Assembly (NCBI RefSeq): GCF_003515075.1
Contig: NZ_QWLV01000001.1
Span: forward strand, 248,001 to 312,000
Direction of reading: 5' to 3'
DNA from: Sphingomonas gilva
GTDB taxonomy: Bacteria > Pseudomonadota > Alphaproteobacteria > Sphingomonadales > Sphingomonadaceae
Length of the DNA: 64,000 bases
Part shown: in pieces, positions 28,374-36,265 of the stretch
Layout: each line of letters begins with the position of its first letter
Position numbering within the stretch: the first letter of the stretch is position 1
The notes under the pieces: generated by a model
What the model saw: the letters and a program-made list of their open reading frames with translations, nothing else
What the model was told of the DNA's origin: nothing
Database searches by the model: none
Made by a program: the position numbers and the translations under genes

Positions 28374-28676
28374 ATGGTCCGGAAGCGGCAACCGTCGAAA
28401 CAGATGCGCATCCTGCTCGATGCGCTGTCTGCCGAGCGAGAACAATGGCGGCACGGATATGATCTCATGAAGGAGACCGGCCTCTCGTCCGGAACGCTGT
28501 ACCCCTTGTTGATGCGGATGACCGATCAGGGGCTTGTCGAAGCCGAATGGCGCGAGCCGGCGCAGCCCGGCCGGCCTGCCCGTCACGCCTACCGGTTGAC
28601 CGCTGCCGGCTTCGCGCTCGCATTGGAAAGGCCCGGCGGCGGCGAGCACCTTCCTGCCACGGCGTCGCTCGCATGA
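28374..28676 (+). CDS. PadR-family transcriptional regulator
   Basis: 100 aa. The winged helix is clear: MRILLDALSAEREQWRHGYD, LMKETGLSSGTLYPLLMRMT, DQGLVEAEWRE, GRPARHAYRLTAAG. It lacks the C-terminal dimer helix seen in longer PadRs. A TTGACT box and an ACATATGT palindrome lie just upstream, so autoregulation is possible. An alternative ATG lies five codons upstream inside the palindrome. Its TGA overlaps the next ATG. Confidence 0.9.
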   Translation: MVRKRQPSKQMRILLDALSAEREQWRHGYDLMKETGLSSGTLYPLLMRMTDQGLVEAEWREPAQPGRPARHAYRLTAAGFALALERPGGGEHLPATASLA

Positions 28677-29335
28677 ACGCGCCGCTGTCCCGCGCGATCA
28701 TGGCCGTGGCGGTGTGCTGCCTGGACGAGAGCCGCCGGGAATGGTCGGCGGCGATGCGGGTGGAGTTCGAAACGGTCGCCGTGGAAGGAAAGCCGCTGCC
28801 GTTCGCGATCGGCTGTCTCGCAGCGGCCTGGCGTGAGATGCTGACGCGCGAGCAAGGCCGCTTCACCCTGACGAACTACGCCCTGGCGCTTGGCCTGATG
28901 ATCCCGATGGCCGCCCTGCAAATCGGATGCGCGCTATTCGGCTTCCCCTATCTCTATCCCGGGCAGGACGGGCTTCGCGGCGCGCTGCTGGAGGGAGCCG
29001 CGCACGAAATCCTCATACGCGGCGTCTATCAAGCCGCCGTCCCCTCGCTTGCGCTTCTCCTGCTGTTGCTCGGCCTTGGGCATCTTCGCATCGCCTGGGC
29101 GATGCTGGAACGCGATTGGGCCCGCGTCAAACGCATGGGGACGCTCATGCTGGCGGCCGCAGCGACGCTCATCATCTTCATGGGCGTTCTCTTTCTCGAC
29201 AGTTCCCAGGCGCTGCTGCAGGTGGCCGTGCTGACGATCGAGTTGGCGACCGTCCCGATGGTGGCGCGATGGCACGCCCAACTATTCCCTGCGGCCGTGA
29301 CGGAACATCCCGGATACGCCGATCCCCTGCCTTGA
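28673..29335 (+). CDS. Polytopic membrane protein paired with PadR
   Basis: 220 aa with about four membrane segments: residues 73-98, 122-142, 158-180 and 182-200. The N-terminal 65 residues are cytosolic and include REWSAAMRVEFETV and AIGCLAAAWREM, which resemble the membrane partners often encoded after short PadR regulators. The exact role is unknown. Start ATG overlaps the padR stop. Confidence 0.75.
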   Translation: MNAPLSRAIMAVAVCCLDESRREWSAAMRVEFETVAVEGKPLPFAIGCLAAAWREMLTREQGRFTLTNYALALGLMIPMAALQIGCALFGFPYLYPGQDGLRGALLEGAAHEILIRGVYQAAVPSLALLLLLLGLGHLRIAWAMLERDWARVKRMGTLMLAAAATLIIFMGVLFLDSSQALLQVAVLTIELATVPMVARWHAQLFPAAVTEHPGYADPLP

Positions 29336-29352
29336 GAGATTGGAGACAGCAC

Positions 29353-29889
29353 ATGCCCTATTTGCGTCCCCGCTTCAGAGCGACGTTCCTCCCGGCAGCC
29401 GCAGCGGCCCTGATCGTCAGCGGCCATGCCGCGGCACAGCCGGAAAATTCCGTGAGCGGCACATTGCCGGCGACCGAACAGTCTCCGTTCCTCGGCGAAT
29501 GGGAGCTGGACCTGACGAGGATGCCCGACACCTACGGCCCGCCCCCTAAAAGGGTGACCTATACGTTCAAGGATGTCGGCTCGGGCCAGTGGTTGACAGA
29601 GGTCGACATTACCGCGCGCGACGACAGTGTCAGGCATGTGGCAATTCAGTACCGGCGCGATGGCCGGGCGGTGCAAGGCCAAGGCGATGTGGCCGATGGC
29701 GAAAGCGCCGCGGTGCACGCTCCGGCTCCGAACGTCCTCGTCATGAGTCTGGCCAGGAACAAGGGTCTGGAGTCGGTGCGCGCCTATGTCATTTCGGCTG
29801 ATGGTAAGGAAATGACGGAAGCCGCCGCTGACGTAAATGAGGCAGGCATGCCATTCGTGCGCAACTTCTACTTCAAACGCCTCCGCTGA
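29353..29889 (+). CDS. Exported protein of unknown function
   Basis: 178 aa with a signal peptide (ATFLPAAAAALIVSGHAAAQ). The mature part begins with a lipocalin-like opening (SPFLGEWELDLTRMPDTYGP) and continues as beta strands (PPPKRVTYTFKDVGSGQWLT, SVRHVAIQYRRDGR). This is the pattern of small periplasmic beta-barrel proteins. It follows the PadR membrane gene by 17 nt and likely shares its transcript. No catalytic motif is visible. Confidence 0.75.
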   Translation: MPYLRPRFRATFLPAAAAALIVSGHAAAQPENSVSGTLPATEQSPFLGEWELDLTRMPDTYGPPPKRVTYTFKDVGSGQWLTEVDITARDDSVRHVAIQYRRDGRAVQGQGDVADGESAAVHAPAPNVLVMSLARNKGLESVRAYVISADGKEMTEAAADVNEAGMPFVRNFYFKRLR

Positions 29890-29974
29890 GTTTCCTTCCC
29901 CGGACGGCTTTCGGGACGGTTTGTCAGGGCATGTTCTGGAATGTCACTCAGCGGAAGCCGGCCGATCCGTTATT

Positions 29975-32557
29975 TCAGGCTTCGCTGCTTGCCGCCGGCC
30001 GTCTCAGCACCTTGCCATAGGCCCAGCCGATGGCGATCAGGGCGATGCCGAGGCCGAGCAGGCTGAGGATGCGCAGCAGGCCTTCGAGTGCGGCGGCGTC
30101 GATCAGGAAGACCTTGAAGGTGACGAGCGTCAGCAGGGCGAGCCCGGCGATGCGCAGGTCTCGTGCGCCGGTGTGGATGCCGTGCGCCAGCCAAGCGACC
30201 GACACGGCGAGCAGCGCGGCCGAATAGAGCCAGGTTTCGCCTTGGCCGAAGGGACCGGTGAGGATGCTGCCGTGGCTCGCCTGCCGGACGATGACAAGCG
30301 CCGTGAGGGCGAACCCGGCGAGCGACAGCAGCCGCCAGCTGCGCGACGCGGGCAGGATGCGCGAGAGCAGCCACAGCCAAATGGTCGCGGCGGCGGCGTG
30401 GAGCACCGCGGCGTTGAGGAGGATTATGGGGCCGACGGCCTGCCTCACCAGCAGCGGATTGAGCAGCAAGAGATCGAACCAGACGATCCGCGCCAGCGCC
30501 ACCGCGGCGATGGCGGCCGCGAGCATGCGCCACGCCGAGGAGCGGCCGAGCAGCCATGCCGCGGCGAACAGCGCCTGGGTGAGCGCCGCCCGCTCGGTGA
30601 AGCCCATCGCCAGAAACGCTTCCGGGCTGGCGATGGCGAGCGGCAGCTTCGCAAAGGTATAGGCGAGCAGCACGGCGATGGCGGCGGCGCTGGCGGCGAC
30701 CAGCCAGCGAGCGCGGGCGAACTGGCGTGCGTCGAACGCCAGCAGCGCGGCGGCGATCGTGGCGGGGATGGCGAGCTGGGTTAGCGCGTCGGCCAGGTCG
30801 GGCAGCAGGCGGAAGGGAATGCGCAGGCCGGTGAGACTGCGGAAAACCAGCCAGGCGTAGTCAGCCAGCGGTTCGGCGGCGGCGAGCAGGGCCGCGCCCC
30901 AGGCGATGGCGGGCAGCGCGAAGATCGCGCCCCGCCCGACCAGCCGCGCCCAGAGCGCCAGCGCGAGCATGACGAAGGCGATGAGCACCGGCGTCCAGGC
31001 CGGGGTGACGATGGGGGCGAAGCCGACAATGATGAGCAGCGCGGCGACGGCGGGGCCGCCGAGATGGCCGAGAGCGGCGCGTCCCAACACTTGTTCCGTT
31101 TGTCCTGATTCGCGGCAGCGCCAGGCGACCAAAGCCGCCGGGACCGCACTGGCGACGGCGAGGAGCGCCCATAGGCCGTCGCTCACCGGTTCGGCCCATA
31201 GCGCGCGGGAGAGGAGGAATGGGCCGGCGCTGCCGCCGAGCGCAAGCAGCGTCCAGGTGGCGCGGCCCGCTGGGTGGCTTTCCGGACGGCCCATCAAGGC
31301 ATGGCCGGCGCCGGCGAACAGCAGCGCGAAGACCAAAGCGGCGGCGGGCGCGCTGGGCGATCCGTTCGCCAGGCCGATGGCGAGCAGCAGCAGCGCCAGC
31401 GCGCCCGCCGCCCCGGCGGCGACGGTCAGCCGCAAATCGCGCGCCGCGAGGATGATCACGGCACCCGCGAGCATCGCGTAGAGCGCCCAGGCGAGGGGCG
31501 AGAATTCGAGTCGCGGCGCGAGCATCAGCAGCTGGACGAGGCCGAGCAGCAACGGCGCGGCGCGGACGATCGGCCGGCCGCCTTCGAGCCGCGGCAGCGC
31601 AAAGGCCGCGCCGATGGCGAGGATCAGGATGAACGGGCCGATCGCCGCCGCCGCATCACCGTCGATCACTGCGATCAGCCACGCGCTCCAGGCGAAGCCC
31701 GCGCCCGACGCGGCAAGCGCCAGCCAAGCCCAGCCGCGCGCGATGGCGAGGCCGAACAAGGCGGCGGTGAACAGCGCGAGATAGATCAGCAGGGGGACGA
31801 GGTTGCTTTCGCTGTACCCCGTCACCAGCGGTGCCGCGAAACCGCCGATCAGCCCCATGATCGCGGTCGGCGGGCCGTGGCGGACCGACAGGCCGAGCGC
31901 GAGGCCGGTGACGAGGAGCATCAGCACGAAGGCGGAGAGCCCGCCGATCAGCCCGTAAAGCTCCCCCGCCATGTAGAGCGTGCCGTAGAGCGAGGCGACG
32001 CCCGCGCCGGCGAGCGCCTGGGCGATGCGCGGATCGTCCGCGGTAGCATGGAGGCGGCGCGCGGCCTCGCTCGCCGCGACCAGCGCGAGGCCGAAGATCG
32101 CGGCGATGACGGCTCGCGCCGCCGGGCCGAGCAGCCCCGCCTCTATCGCGTAGCGGACGAAGAAGAAGCCGGCGAGCACCAGCGCCGCGCCGCCGATCCA
32201 GATCGGCAGCCGGCCGCCGACGAGATTTTCGAAGGTTTCGGTGATGGTGGTGTGGGACAACTCTCGCGTCGCCCCAGCGGAGGCAGGGACCTCTGGCGAC
32301 GGGGGAGGCGCTGGAAATGGCTCAAACTCAGCGGCCCCTGCCTCCGCAGGGGCGACGGTTTGGGGCGGGGGATTTGCGCGAAGAACCCGGGCCGGGACGG
32401 AGGGCGCCGGCCGGGTGGCTGATGCCTCCGCCGGCCTTGGTTCGATCGCCGGCGCCTCCAGGGCGGCGACGCGGCGCTCGAGCAGTTGGATGCGCGACAG
32501 GAGCGCGAAGCAGGCGACGATCAGCCCGATGACCAGAAGGGTGAGGATCACTATCAT
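29975..32557 (-). CDS. DUF2339-type large membrane protein
   Basis: 860 aa with an N-terminal helix, a coiled-coil-like LLERRVAALEAP segment, a Pro/Ala linker (residues 45-95), and then about 24-26 hydrophobic helices to the end. The first of these, LVGGRLPIWIGGAALVLAGF, is the conserved DUF2339 beginning. The family is of unknown function. The linker at residues 67-97 is unusual: it is encoded by a complete family-B palindromic repeat (32266-32357), giving APAEAGA and VPASAGAT. Confidence 0.88.
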   Translation of the reverse strand: MIVILTLLVIGLIVACFALLSRIQLLERRVAALEAPAIEPRPAEASATRPAPSVPARVLRANPPPQTVAPAEAGAAEFEPFPAPPPSPEVPASAGATRELSHTTITETFENLVGGRLPIWIGGAALVLAGFFFVRYAIEAGLLGPAARAVIAAIFGLALVAASEAARRLHATADDPRIAQALAGAGVASLYGTLYMAGELYGLIGGLSAFVLMLLVTGLALGLSVRHGPPTAIMGLIGGFAAPLVTGYSESNLVPLLIYLALFTAALFGLAIARGWAWLALAASGAGFAWSAWLIAVIDGDAAAAIGPFILILAIGAAFALPRLEGGRPIVRAAPLLLGLVQLLMLAPRLEFSPLAWALYAMLAGAVIILAARDLRLTVAAGAAGALALLLLAIGLANGSPSAPAAALVFALLFAGAGHALMGRPESHPAGRATWTLLALGGSAGPFLLSRALWAEPVSDGLWALLAVASAVPAALVAWRCRESGQTEQVLGRAALGHLGGPAVAALLIIVGFAPIVTPAWTPVLIAFVMLALALWARLVGRGAIFALPAIAWGAALLAAAEPLADYAWLVFRSLTGLRIPFRLLPDLADALTQLAIPATIAAALLAFDARQFARARWLVAASAAAIAVLLAYTFAKLPLAIASPEAFLAMGFTERAALTQALFAAAWLLGRSSAWRMLAAAIAAVALARIVWFDLLLLNPLLVRQAVGPIILLNAAVLHAAAATIWLWLLSRILPASRSWRLLSLAGFALTALVIVRQASHGSILTGPFGQGETWLYSAALLAVSVAWLAHGIHTGARDLRIAGLALLTLVTFKVFLIDAAALEGLLRILSLLGLGIALIAIGWAYGKVLRRPAASSEA
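32266..32357. repeat. Palindromic repeat inside the DUF2339 coding sequence
   Basis: Arms GTCGCCCCAGCGGAGGCAGG and CCTGCCTCCGCAGGGGCGAC are inverted copies. The arms match those at 24338-24425 and 54240-54335. The reading frame stays open, so the repeat encodes part of the protein's cytosolic linker. Confidence 0.75.
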
Positions 32558-32644
32558 CTATGTCGCGCCGGGCGCGGTCATGGCATAGGCAACGGGGAAA
32601 GTGAAAGAGGCGCGGTCGCAAGAGGGCAATCGAGGGAGCGGGCG

Positions 32645-33760
32645 ATGCGGATCGGAATCGTGAAATGCCACGGATCGGGAAACGATTTCCCGATGATCGA
32701 CGGGCGGCAGGTGACAATGACCGACGATTATTGGTCGGGCGTGGCGGTTGCGCTGGCCGACCGAGCGGGCCCGGTCGGCGGCGACGGACTGCTGGTGCTG
32801 ACTTCGGGTGGGGGGGGGGATTTCGGGATGCGGATGTGGAATCCCGATGGCAGCGAGGCGGAGACCTGCCTCAACGGGCTGCGCTGCGTCGCGCGCTGGG
32901 GGATGGAGCAGCACGCCTTCCTGACCGCCGATGTGAAGCTCAAGACGTCGAGCGCGCGCGTCGCGCGGGTCGACGACCTGGCCCCGGGGGTCGCGACGAT
33001 CCGCGAGGAGGTGGGGCCGGCCGACCTGCAGCTATCCTATTGGCCGATGAACATCGGACAGGACGAGCTGGTCGACGAAGTGTGCGACCGGCTGCCTTCG
33101 ACGCGCGCCTTCACCGCGATCGGCATGCCCAACCCGCACCTGGTGGCGTTCGTCGACCGGATCGACGACGCCGAGCTGGAGGCGATCGGGCGCTTCTGCG
33201 AAGGCCGGCCGCGGGTGCTGCCCAACCGCGCCAATGTCAGCTTCGTCGAGCTGCGCGGGACGAGCGATCTGTTCGTGCGGACCTTCGAGCGCGGGGTGGG
33301 GCTGACCAACTCGTGCGGCAGCGCGATGGCGGCGGCGGCCTATGCGGCGTGCCTGACCGGGCGTCGCGCGTACGACGCGCCGATGACCGTCTACAACGCC
33401 GGCGGGCTGGTGCGCGCGACCGCCGACGGCGGCGGCGACGTGGCGATCGAAGGGAATGCGACCTTCGAATGGCGCGGCGAGATCGAGGTCGATCCGGCGC
33501 GGGAGACCGCGCGGGACCTGGAGATCATCGAGCGGTACGAGGACGAGGTGGCGGCGTGGGACGCGGTGGTGGAGGGGATGGTGGTGCCGCCCCGATCGGA
33601 CATGCCGGACGGGCCCCTCTCAACTGCGACTAGCCAGCAGGCTGGCAAGTCTTCGTATCTCTCCCCTGAAGGGGAGAGAGGGGGGAGAGGGGGGAGAGGG
33701 GGGAAGATTTCCTGGGACGGGTTTTCGGCCGTTACGCCGGGTTCGATCGGGAAGGAATGA
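32645..33760 (+). CDS. dapF: Diaminopimelate-epimerase-family protein with an extended C-terminus
   Basis: 371 aa, about 90 longer than DapF. Both catalytic Cys positions are kept: NPDGSEAETCLNGLRCVARW (first) and ERGVGLTNSCGSAMAAAAYA (second). The usual GET before the second Cys is GLT here, and the N-terminus reads KCHGSGNDFPMIDGR. Residues 322-371 (from GPLSTATSQQAGKSSYLSPE to the end) are a translated copy of the repeat at 35234-35301. It may be a true DapF in the lysine/peptidoglycan pathway or a divergent paralogue. Its TGA overlaps the cyclophilin ATG. Confidence 0.8.
   Translation: MRIGIVKCHGSGNDFPMIDGRQVTMTDDYWSGVAVALADRAGPVGGDGLLVLTSGGGGDFGMRMWNPDGSEAETCLNGLRCVARWGMEQHAFLTADVKLKTSSARVARVDDLAPGVATIREEVGPADLQLSYWPMNIGQDELVDEVCDRLPSTRAFTAIGMPNPHLVAFVDRIDDAELEAIGRFCEGRPRVLPNRANVSFVELRGTSDLFVRTFERGVGLTNSCGSAMAAAAYAACLTGRRAYDAPMTVYNAGGLVRATADGGGDVAIEGNATFEWRGEIEVDPARETARDLEIIERYEDEVAAWDAVVEGMVVPPRSDMPDGPLSTATSQQAGKSSYLSPEGERGGRGGRGGKISWDGFSAVTPGSIGKE
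33613..33704 (+). repeat. Family-C repeat inside the dapF-like gene
   Basis: CCCCTCTCAACTGCG through TATCTCTCCCCTGAAGGGGA matches 35234-35301 on the same strand with few changes. It ends with G-rich triplicated GGGGAGA units. The frame remains open to the TGA at 33758. Confidence 0.8.
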
Positions 33761-34353
33761 GCGTGATGCGTTGGTTGGCTTTTCTGTTGCTGTTGCTCGC
33801 GGGACCGATAGCCGCGCAGGAAGCGCCGCCGGTGGCGAAGCCCGCCACCGTGCGCGTGGCGCTCGCCACCGAGCTGGGGTCGGTGGTGCTCGAGCTGGAG
33901 AAGGAGCGGGCGCCCGTCACCACCGCGAATTTCCTGCGCTACGTCGCCGCCAGGCGGTTCGACGGGATCGCCTTCTACCGCGCGGTGACGGTCGCGCCGG
34001 GGTTCGGGCTGGTCCAGGCGGGGCTGCGCGACCCGGCCAAATGGTACAAGCCGATCCCGCACGAGCCGACGACGCAGACCGGCCTGACCCACGCCGACGG
34101 CACGATCAGCATGGCGCGCGCCGCGCCGGGGACGGCGACCGCCGACTGGTTCATCATGATCGGCGCGAGCCCCGGCATGGACGCGAGCGCCGCCGATCCG
34201 GGCTTCGCCGCGTTCGGCCGCGTGGTCGAGGGGATGGAGATCGTCCGCAAGATCCAGCAGGCGCCGACCGATCCGACGCAGGGCGAGGGCGTGATGAAGG
34301 GCCAGATGATCGCCAAGCCGGTGAAGATACTGACCGCGCGCGTGGTCGAATAG
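33757..34353 (+). CDS. Cyclophilin-type peptidylprolyl isomerase, exported
   Basis: 198 aa. A signal peptide (MRWLAFLLLLLAGPIAAQ) and then the cyclophilin fold: LATELGSVVLELEKERAPVT, TTANFLRYVAARRFDGIAFY, QAGLRDPAKWYKP, then AAPGTATADWFIMIGASPG and FAAFGRVVEGMEIVRKI. The active-site Arg region is divergent, as in many bacterial periplasmic members. It would catalyse proline isomerisation during envelope protein folding. The ATG overlaps the dapF stop; the second ATG (residue 4) is also possible. Confidence 0.92.
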   Translation: MSVMRWLAFLLLLLAGPIAAQEAPPVAKPATVRVALATELGSVVLELEKERAPVTTANFLRYVAARRFDGIAFYRAVTVAPGFGLVQAGLRDPAKWYKPIPHEPTTQTGLTHADGTISMARAAPGTATADWFIMIGASPGMDASAADPGFAAFGRVVEGMEIVRKIQQAPTDPTQGEGVMKGQMIAKPVKILTARVVE

Positions 34354-34504
34354 CACGGGGCGGGCGTGATCGAACAGGCGGGTGCGGGCATGAGCAAAGC
34401 TCATGCCGTCGGCCGGCGCTCCTGGCGCCGCCGTCCGCGCTCGCCGCTGGTCGCGGGATTCAGCTGGCGCTAAATCCTCGCATGGCGAGCGGAGGGAGGC
34501 TGCG

Positions 34505-35188
34505 ATGTTCAGGAGCGAGAGCCACGAGTTCGAACTGGGCCAGGGCGGCGAGCGGGAGTTCACGCTGCCGCCTCCAACCGAGGACGCGGCGCCCGGGGAC
34601 GCCGGCGAGCACGGCGTGCTGGTGACGCTCGAGCTGCTCGAGGGCGACCCTGCGGCGCGCGACGACGGCCTGATGGCGAGCTGGCGCGACGGCGCGGCCG
34701 AAGGCGGCGGGCTGGAGGAGGACGCGGCGCGCGACCGGCCTTCGCGCCACCGCCTGCTGTTCGGCTTCGTCCCGGCCGGCGCGCGGATCGACCTGTGGTT
34801 CCGCTCGGCCGCGGGCGGCCGCTTCCGCCTCACCGTGACGCGCTTCGCCCGCGCGCTGAAGAACGGCCTGATCGAGCTGCGCTGCGACGCCTGCATCGAA
34901 ATGGCGAAGCAGCTGGCGCGCGCGCTGGTGATCTGGGCGGGCGGCGTCACCCCGGGCGACGTGCTCGACGTGCTGGAGCCGCTCGCCGATCTCGATTTCG
35001 GCGAGTTCTACCTGCGGCTGAAGGGCAGCAAGCTGTGGCGCTTCATCGAGCGGAGCGGGCTGGAGGCGATGGCGATGATCCTGTTCCCCGCGGTGATCGC
35101 CGCGCTGCGCGCCGCGCGCAAGGTGGAGGAGGCGCTGCACCGCTTCGTCTGTGAAATGCTGGGGATGTGCGTGCGGGGGGCGGGTTGA
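34505..35188 (+). CDS. Hypothetical protein, 227 aa
   Basis: No family recognised. It starts MFRSESHEFELGQGG after the strong ribosome site GGAGGGAGG. Residues 75-115 hold short strands (RHRLLFGFVPAGARIDLWF). Residues 115-180 read as helices with AKQLARALVIWAGGVTPGD and EFYLRLKGSKLWRFIERSG. The C-terminal part is hydrophobic (MAMILFPAVIAALRAA) and has two late Cys. The codon pattern is like its neighbours, so it is probably a real gene. A 9-bp hairpin (GGCATGAGCAAAGCTCATGC) at 34386-34406 lies upstream. Confidence 0.6.
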   Translation: MFRSESHEFELGQGGEREFTLPPPTEDAAPGDAGEHGVLVTLELLEGDPAARDDGLMASWRDGAAEGGGLEEDAARDRPSRHRLLFGFVPAGARIDLWFRSAAGGRFRLTVTRFARALKNGLIELRCDACIEMAKQLARALVIWAGGVTPGDVLDVLEPLADLDFGEFYLRLKGSKLWRFIERSGLEAMAMILFPAVIAALRAARKVEEALHRFVCEMLGMCVRGAG

Positions 35189-35233
35189 GGTTGGGCTGGG
35201 GCTTTGGAGGGGGTCTTGCCCTCCTTGCTCCTT

Positions 35234-35388
35234 GCCCCTCTCAACTGCGCCTAGCCGGCAAGCCGGCAAGTCTTCGTATCTCTCCCCTGAAGGGGAGAGA
35301 GTTCGCGCTGTCTTCCTCTCTCCCCTTCAGGGGAGAGATACGGAGGCTTGCGCGCGTGAGCGTGCTAGCCGGAGTTGAGAGGGGCCTT
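35234..35388. repeat. Family-C inverted repeat
   Basis: The left arm (35234-35301) and its inverse (35314-35388) share CCCCTCTCAACT, CTAGC and TATCTCTCCCCTGAAGGGGA with a 12-nt centre. Single-arm copies or fragments are at 33613-33704 and 36115-36140. Then 35392-35490 holds three short hairpins with TTCG- or GAA-type loops. No gene is seen in 35189-35573. Confidence 0.85.
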
Positions 35389-35573
35389 CTTGGCGCAGCG
35401 CCGCGGCGAAGCCGCGTCGTCGGCCGGATGCTTCGCTCCGCCGGCCGCCACTCGGCTTTTTCCGGTCTTGGCTTCGCCAAGGCCGGGCCTTCGTGGTTAA
35501 CGCGACGAGCCGTTGGAACGGGGCCTCTCCGCGCCCGTTGACCCGCCAAGTTCAAATCCGGTGGGGATTTTCC

Positions 35574-35741
35574 ATGCGCAAACATCAGGCCGGCGGCGGT
35601 CGTCCGCCCGTTAACGATGATATCGATCTGGCGACCGTGCTCGACCATGAGCGCGCGGGGCTGGTGGCGGAGCCGGCGCCCGGGGTCGGGCTCAAGCGGC
35701 TGATGCGATCGGTGAAGGCGGTGCGGCGGGACGGGGCGTAG
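35574..35741 (+). CDS. Small protein, 55 aa, unknown
   Basis: Reads MRKHQAGGGRPPVNDDIDLA and ends RLMRSVKAVRRDGA. The middle (TVLDHERAGLVAEPAPGVGL) has no recognised domain. A GGTGGGGA ribosome-like site lies upstream. It sits in a repeat-rich stretch with few stop codons on this strand, so it may not be a gene. Confidence 0.35.
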   Translation: MRKHQAGGGRPPVNDDIDLATVLDHERAGLVAEPAPGVGLKRLMRSVKAVRRDGA

Positions 35742-35778
35742 CGGCGGAGGGTTTGGTTGGGGGGCGGAGAAGAAGATT

Positions 35779-36006
35779 GGTTCACGCGAAGGCGCGAAGG
35801 CGCGAAGAGAAGAAGAAGGTTTTTTCACGCGGAGGCGCGGAGACGCGGAGGTGTCGTTTTCGCGGATATCTCCCGCGAAGCGGGTGGCATTTGGTTTGCG
35901 GCCAGGAGCTTGGGGCCGCTTTGCGGCGATTTTCCTCTTCCTCTGCGTCTCTGCGTCTCTGCGTGAACCCCTTCCTTCTTTACGGCTTTGCGGCTTTGCG
36001 TGAACC
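35779..36006. repeat. Nested inverted repeat of short GC-rich units, copy 2
   Basis: Outer arms (35779-35808 and 35981-36006) are GGCGCGAA units and their degraded inverse GGCTTTGC. Inner arms (35824-35851 and 35938-35968) are GGCGCGGAGACGCGGAG-like and their inverse. The architecture matches 12549-12804, but the centre differs. The 35742-36265 stretch holds this repeat, a family-C fragment at 36115-36140, and a promoter, with no gene. Confidence 0.85.
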
Positions 36007-36160
36007 AATCTTCTTGCAGCCGGCGGCCACGGGCGCTGGCGTTCTTGATTGGGGCTGGCTCCCAGCATGGTTTAGAAATGCCCGGGGGGCATTTCGACCC
36101 GGCGCCGCTCGAAACTCCTGAAGGGGAGAGAGGGGAGAGAACCTATATGGCACTTTTTGC

Positions 36161-36189
36161 TTGACAGCGTCACGCTGATAGGGTACATG
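36161..36189 (+). promoter_or_regulatory. Sigma-70-type promoter with internal palindrome
   Basis: A perfect TTGACA, a 17-base spacer, and TACATG. The palindrome CAGCGTCACGCTG (36165-36177) overlaps the -35 end and spacer, a natural site for a repressor. It points at the terminase-like gene. Confidence 0.6.
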
Positions 36190-36219
36190 ACGGGAACGCT
36201 GGGAAAGTGCGAGTCGGGC

Positions 36220-36252
36220 GGGGCCGGGGTTCGATGCCTTCGGCCCCTTTTT
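36220..36252 (+). terminator. Intrinsic terminator or attenuator ahead of the terminase-like gene
   Basis: GGGGCCG and CGGCCCC pair, with extra G-C pairs inside, followed by five T residues. It lies about 25 bases after the expected transcription start and 14 bases before the next ATG. Confidence 0.65.
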
Positions 36253-36265
36253 CATGGGGTGGGCA

